Assembly (NCBI GenBank): GCA_036771375.1 | Contig: DAIPHL010000037.1 | Coordinates: 1 to 15,626 of the forward strand | Length of the DNA: 15,626 bases | Direction: 5' to 3' | DNA from: DAIPHL01 sp036771375 | Lineage (GTDB): Bacteria; Synergistota; Synergistia; Synergistales; Synergistaceae | In this document: piece after piece, positions 13,877 through 15,626 of the stretch | Numbering within the stretch: the first letter of the stretch is position 1 | Layout: every line of letters starts with the position of its first letter | The notes under the pieces: generated by a model | What the model saw: the letters and a program-made list of their open reading frames with translations, nothing else | The model's database searches: none | What the model was told of the DNA's origin: nothing | Position numbers and translations under genes: made by a program

Positions 13877-15490
13877 GTGTGCGCGTTCAGAGCACTCGAA
13901 AAACGCAGGGCGGGTATATTGATGCACATATCAAGCCTTCCGGGCAAGTACGGAATCGGCGACTTCGGGAGAGGCGCGGAGGAATTCGTCGACCGCCTCG
14001 CCGAGGTCGGCTGTTCGGCGTGGCAAATCCTGCCTCTTTCCCCGATCGCAGCCCCGTCCTTTTACTCTCCCTACAGCAGCCCATCGGCCTTCGCCGGCAA
14101 CACCCTCTTCATAGACCCGGACGGGTTGGCCGACCTGGGTCTGATCGAACGGAAGGAACTGAGACGATACGAGCTCCCGGCCTCGAACCGGGTGGACTTC
14201 GCCCGAGTCGCCGAGACGAAAAAGCAACTCCTCCTGCACGCCTACGAAAATTTCCGGAGGAACGACGCCTATAAAGACCGACACAGGCTCCTCTCCGACG
14301 AGTTCTGGAACTTCTGCGTCGAGGAAGCCTTCTGGCTGGAGGACTACGCCCTCTTCACGACCCTCAAGGAAACCGTCGGGGACGTCGCCTGGAACGAGTG
14401 GCCCGCGGAGTACGCCTTTCGCGACTGGAGCGTGCTCGACCCCTTCAAGAGAAGGCCGGAGGTCTCCAGGCTGCTCGACATCTGCCGGTTCGAACAGTTC
14501 CTCTTCTTTCGGCAGCTTGCCGGGCTGAGATCGCACTGCAAAAAACGCGACGTGCCGATCGTCGGAGATCTTCCGATCTACGTGGGATACGACAGCTCGG
14601 ACGTCTGGGGCCATCAGGAGCTCTTCGAGCTCGATCGCGACGGCAGCCCCACCTCCGTCGCGGGCGTTCCGCCGGACTACTTCAGCGATACGGGACAGAG
14701 ATGGGGCAATCCGATCTACCGATGGGAGAGGATGAAGCTCGACGGCTACGGCTGGTGGCAGGATCGATTCCGCCACGCGCTGCGATGCGCCGATGTCGTC
14801 CGCATCGACCACTTCCGGGGATTGATCGGCTACTGGTCCATCCCCGCCGACGAGCCGACCGCCCTCAACGGTACGTGGAAGGAGGGCCCCGGGAGAGACT
14901 TCTTCCACGTGCTCCGCCAGCGTTTCGGCGACGAAGAGGGAAAATTGCCCTTTGTCGCGGAGGATCTCGGCGTCATCACCGACGATGTGCGTGCGGTCAT
15001 GGAGGCGTTCGACCTGCCCGGCATGAAAGTATTACAGTTCGCGTTCGGCGAGAACATGCCCGAAAACCCCTACATCCCGCACATGCACAGACAAAACAGC
15101 GTCGCCTACATCGGGACGCACGACAACAACACGACGATCGGCTGGTGGGACGAGGACGCACGTACCGCCGAAAGGACGAATTTCCTTCGATACGCCGGCA
15201 TGGAGGGTTCGCCCTCTCCGTCTTCCTCGGATGTGCTTCGCGCAATGACCCGCATGCTTCTTGCGAGCACGGCGAACCTCGTCGTTTTGACCGCGCAGGA
15301 CGTCCTGGGGCTCGATGGAAGCGCCAGGATGAACATCCCCTCCACGACGGCCGGAAACTGGACCTGGCGGCTGAAGGAGACAGACGCCCTGAAGGCGAGG
15401 TCCGCGGAAATTCGGAAACTCGCCATTCTGTTCGGCAGACAGGTCGAACGAAGGGATCACGAGGTCCCTCCCTCGGGACGCCTTTCCTAG
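13877..15490 (+). CDS. malQ: 4-alpha-glucanotransferase (amylomaltase)
   Basis: This cytoplasmic glycoside hydrolase family 77 enzyme transfers alpha-1,4-glucan segments between maltodextrins, in glycogen or maltodextrin metabolism. It is 537 residues, a normal length. The N-terminus RRAGILMHISSLPGKYGIGD matches the family start (SGIL-H-SLPG-YGIGD). The catalytic residues are Asp311 in RIDHFRG (nucleophile), Glu362 in VAEDLG (acid/base) and Asp416 in GTHDNN (transition-state stabiliser). The 250s-loop segment PPDYFSDTGQRWGNP (265-279) is present. I chose the GTG at 13877 because GGAGG at 13864-13868 is 8 bases upstream and the family motif begins 11 codons later; upstream in-frame sequence looks non-coding. 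No other glycogen gene is next to it in the window. Confidence 0.94.
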   Translation: MCAFRALEKRRAGILMHISSLPGKYGIGDFGRGAEEFVDRLAEVGCSAWQILPLSPIAAPSFYSPYSSPSAFAGNTLFIDPDGLADLGLIERKELRRYELPASNRVDFARVAETKKQLLLHAYENFRRNDAYKDRHRLLSDEFWNFCVEEAFWLEDYALFTTLKETVGDVAWNEWPAEYAFRDWSVLDPFKRRPEVSRLLDICRFEQFLFFRQLAGLRSHCKKRDVPIVGDLPIYVGYDSSDVWGHQELFELDRDGSPTSVAGVPPDYFSDTGQRWGNPIYRWERMKLDGYGWWQDRFRHALRCADVVRIDHFRGLIGYWSIPADEPTALNGTWKEGPGRDFFHVLRQRFGDEEGKLPFVAEDLGVITDDVRAVMEAFDLPGMKVLQFAFGENMPENPYIPHMHRQNSVAYIGTHDNNTTIGWWDEDARTAERTNFLRYAGMEGSPSPSSSDVLRAMTRMLLASTANLVVLTAQDVLGLDGSARMNIPSTTAGNWTWRLKETDALKARSAEIRKLAILFGRQVERRDHEVPPSGRLS

Positions 15491-15501
15491 AAGAGGTCGC
15501 G

Positions 15502-15519
15502 CAAAGACACGAAAGCGCG
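15502..15519. repeat. 18-bp intergenic repeat, copy 2
   Basis: Identical to 4379-4396 and in the same orientation, starting 12 bp after the malQ stop. Downstream similarity continues weakly (CGA, then CCGAG). See copy 1. Confidence 0.6.
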
Positions 15520-15601
15520 GCGAAAACCGAGGCACCAGTCCGACACAAAGGCCGAAAAAAATCCCGACCCCATGACACGTTCACCGTAGAAACCCCACAG
15601 G

Positions 15602-15622
15602 GGCGGACATGCACGTCCCGCC
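15602..15622. other. GC-rich hairpin at right edge
   Basis: GGCGGAC (15602-15608) pairs with GTCCCGCC (15615-15622) with one bulged base and a 6-nt loop; a small CCCC-ACA-GGGG hairpin lies just before it. The window ends before any T run could be seen, so it could be the malQ terminator or an unrelated structure. No coding region was recognised between 15491 and 15626. Confidence 0.25.
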
Positions 15623-15626
15623 GACC

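Noticed and set aside
13931..14908. Minus-strand ORF (325 codons) opposite malQ
   Set aside because: Antisense to a full-length malQ with all catalytic residues; no independent coding evidence.
1..15626. CRISPR array, insertion sequence, prophage or defence island
   Set aside because: No regularly spaced repeats, transposase, integrase, phage or nuclease genes were seen; all large ORFs are accounted for by metabolic, transport and regulatory families.

Overview
The window is a GC-rich (roughly 60% by eye) bacterial chromosome segment with tightly packed genes, short intergenic gaps and frequent stop/start overlaps. The gene set suggests an anaerobic, amino-acid-using diderm, most likely of the Synergistota: an AGCS amino-acid carrier, a citrate lyase activation gene, a YwrD-type gamma-glutamyltransferase and an MsrB-MsrA fusion. 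The phylum is an inference from gene content and style; no rRNA or other marker gene is present.

Left block (1-4329, all minus strand, read right to left): an MsrB-MsrA methionine sulfoxide reductase fusion, a single-domain ChrA transporter, a cytoplasmic gamma-glutamyltransferase-like hydrolase, citrate lyase ligase (citC), and the first 34 codons of a probable citX cut by the window edge. Spacing is short (about 30-60 bp, with a 3-nt citC/citX overlap), so these may form one operon.

Central block (4492-9475, plus strand) is the most interesting part. A consensus sigma-70 promoter, overlapped by a small palindrome and followed by a leader hairpin, drives an AGCS-family sodium symporter, an Asp/Glu/hydantoin racemase with both catalytic cysteines, two tandem NodB/PuuE-like 'polysaccharide deacetylase' paralogues and a GntR/FCD regulator. 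The first paralogue keeps the metal-binding and catalytic residues. The second has lost all of them (Asp to Asn, His to Arg, His to Leu, His to Asp) and looks like a pseudoenzyme partner. A hydantoin-type racemase next to PuuE/cyclic-imidase relatives suggests uptake and ring-opening of a chiral cyclic amide, hydantoin or imide, rather than cell-wall deacetylation.

Right block: from 9584 a promoter leads into a three-gene ABC importer of the iron/siderophore/corrinoid/oxyanion class (periplasmic binding protein, FecCD-type permease, ATPase). Next come tRNA-Arg(CCG) with its own promoter and a strong intrinsic terminator. A divergent ProC-like oxidoreductase lies convergent to the tRNA on the minus strand. 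It is transcribed divergently from malQ (4-alpha-glucanotransferase, plus strand), which ends near the window edge. An 18-bp exact repeat occurs in two gene-free stretches (4379-4396 and 15502-15519). I see no CRISPR array, insertion sequence, rRNA or recognisable riboswitch.
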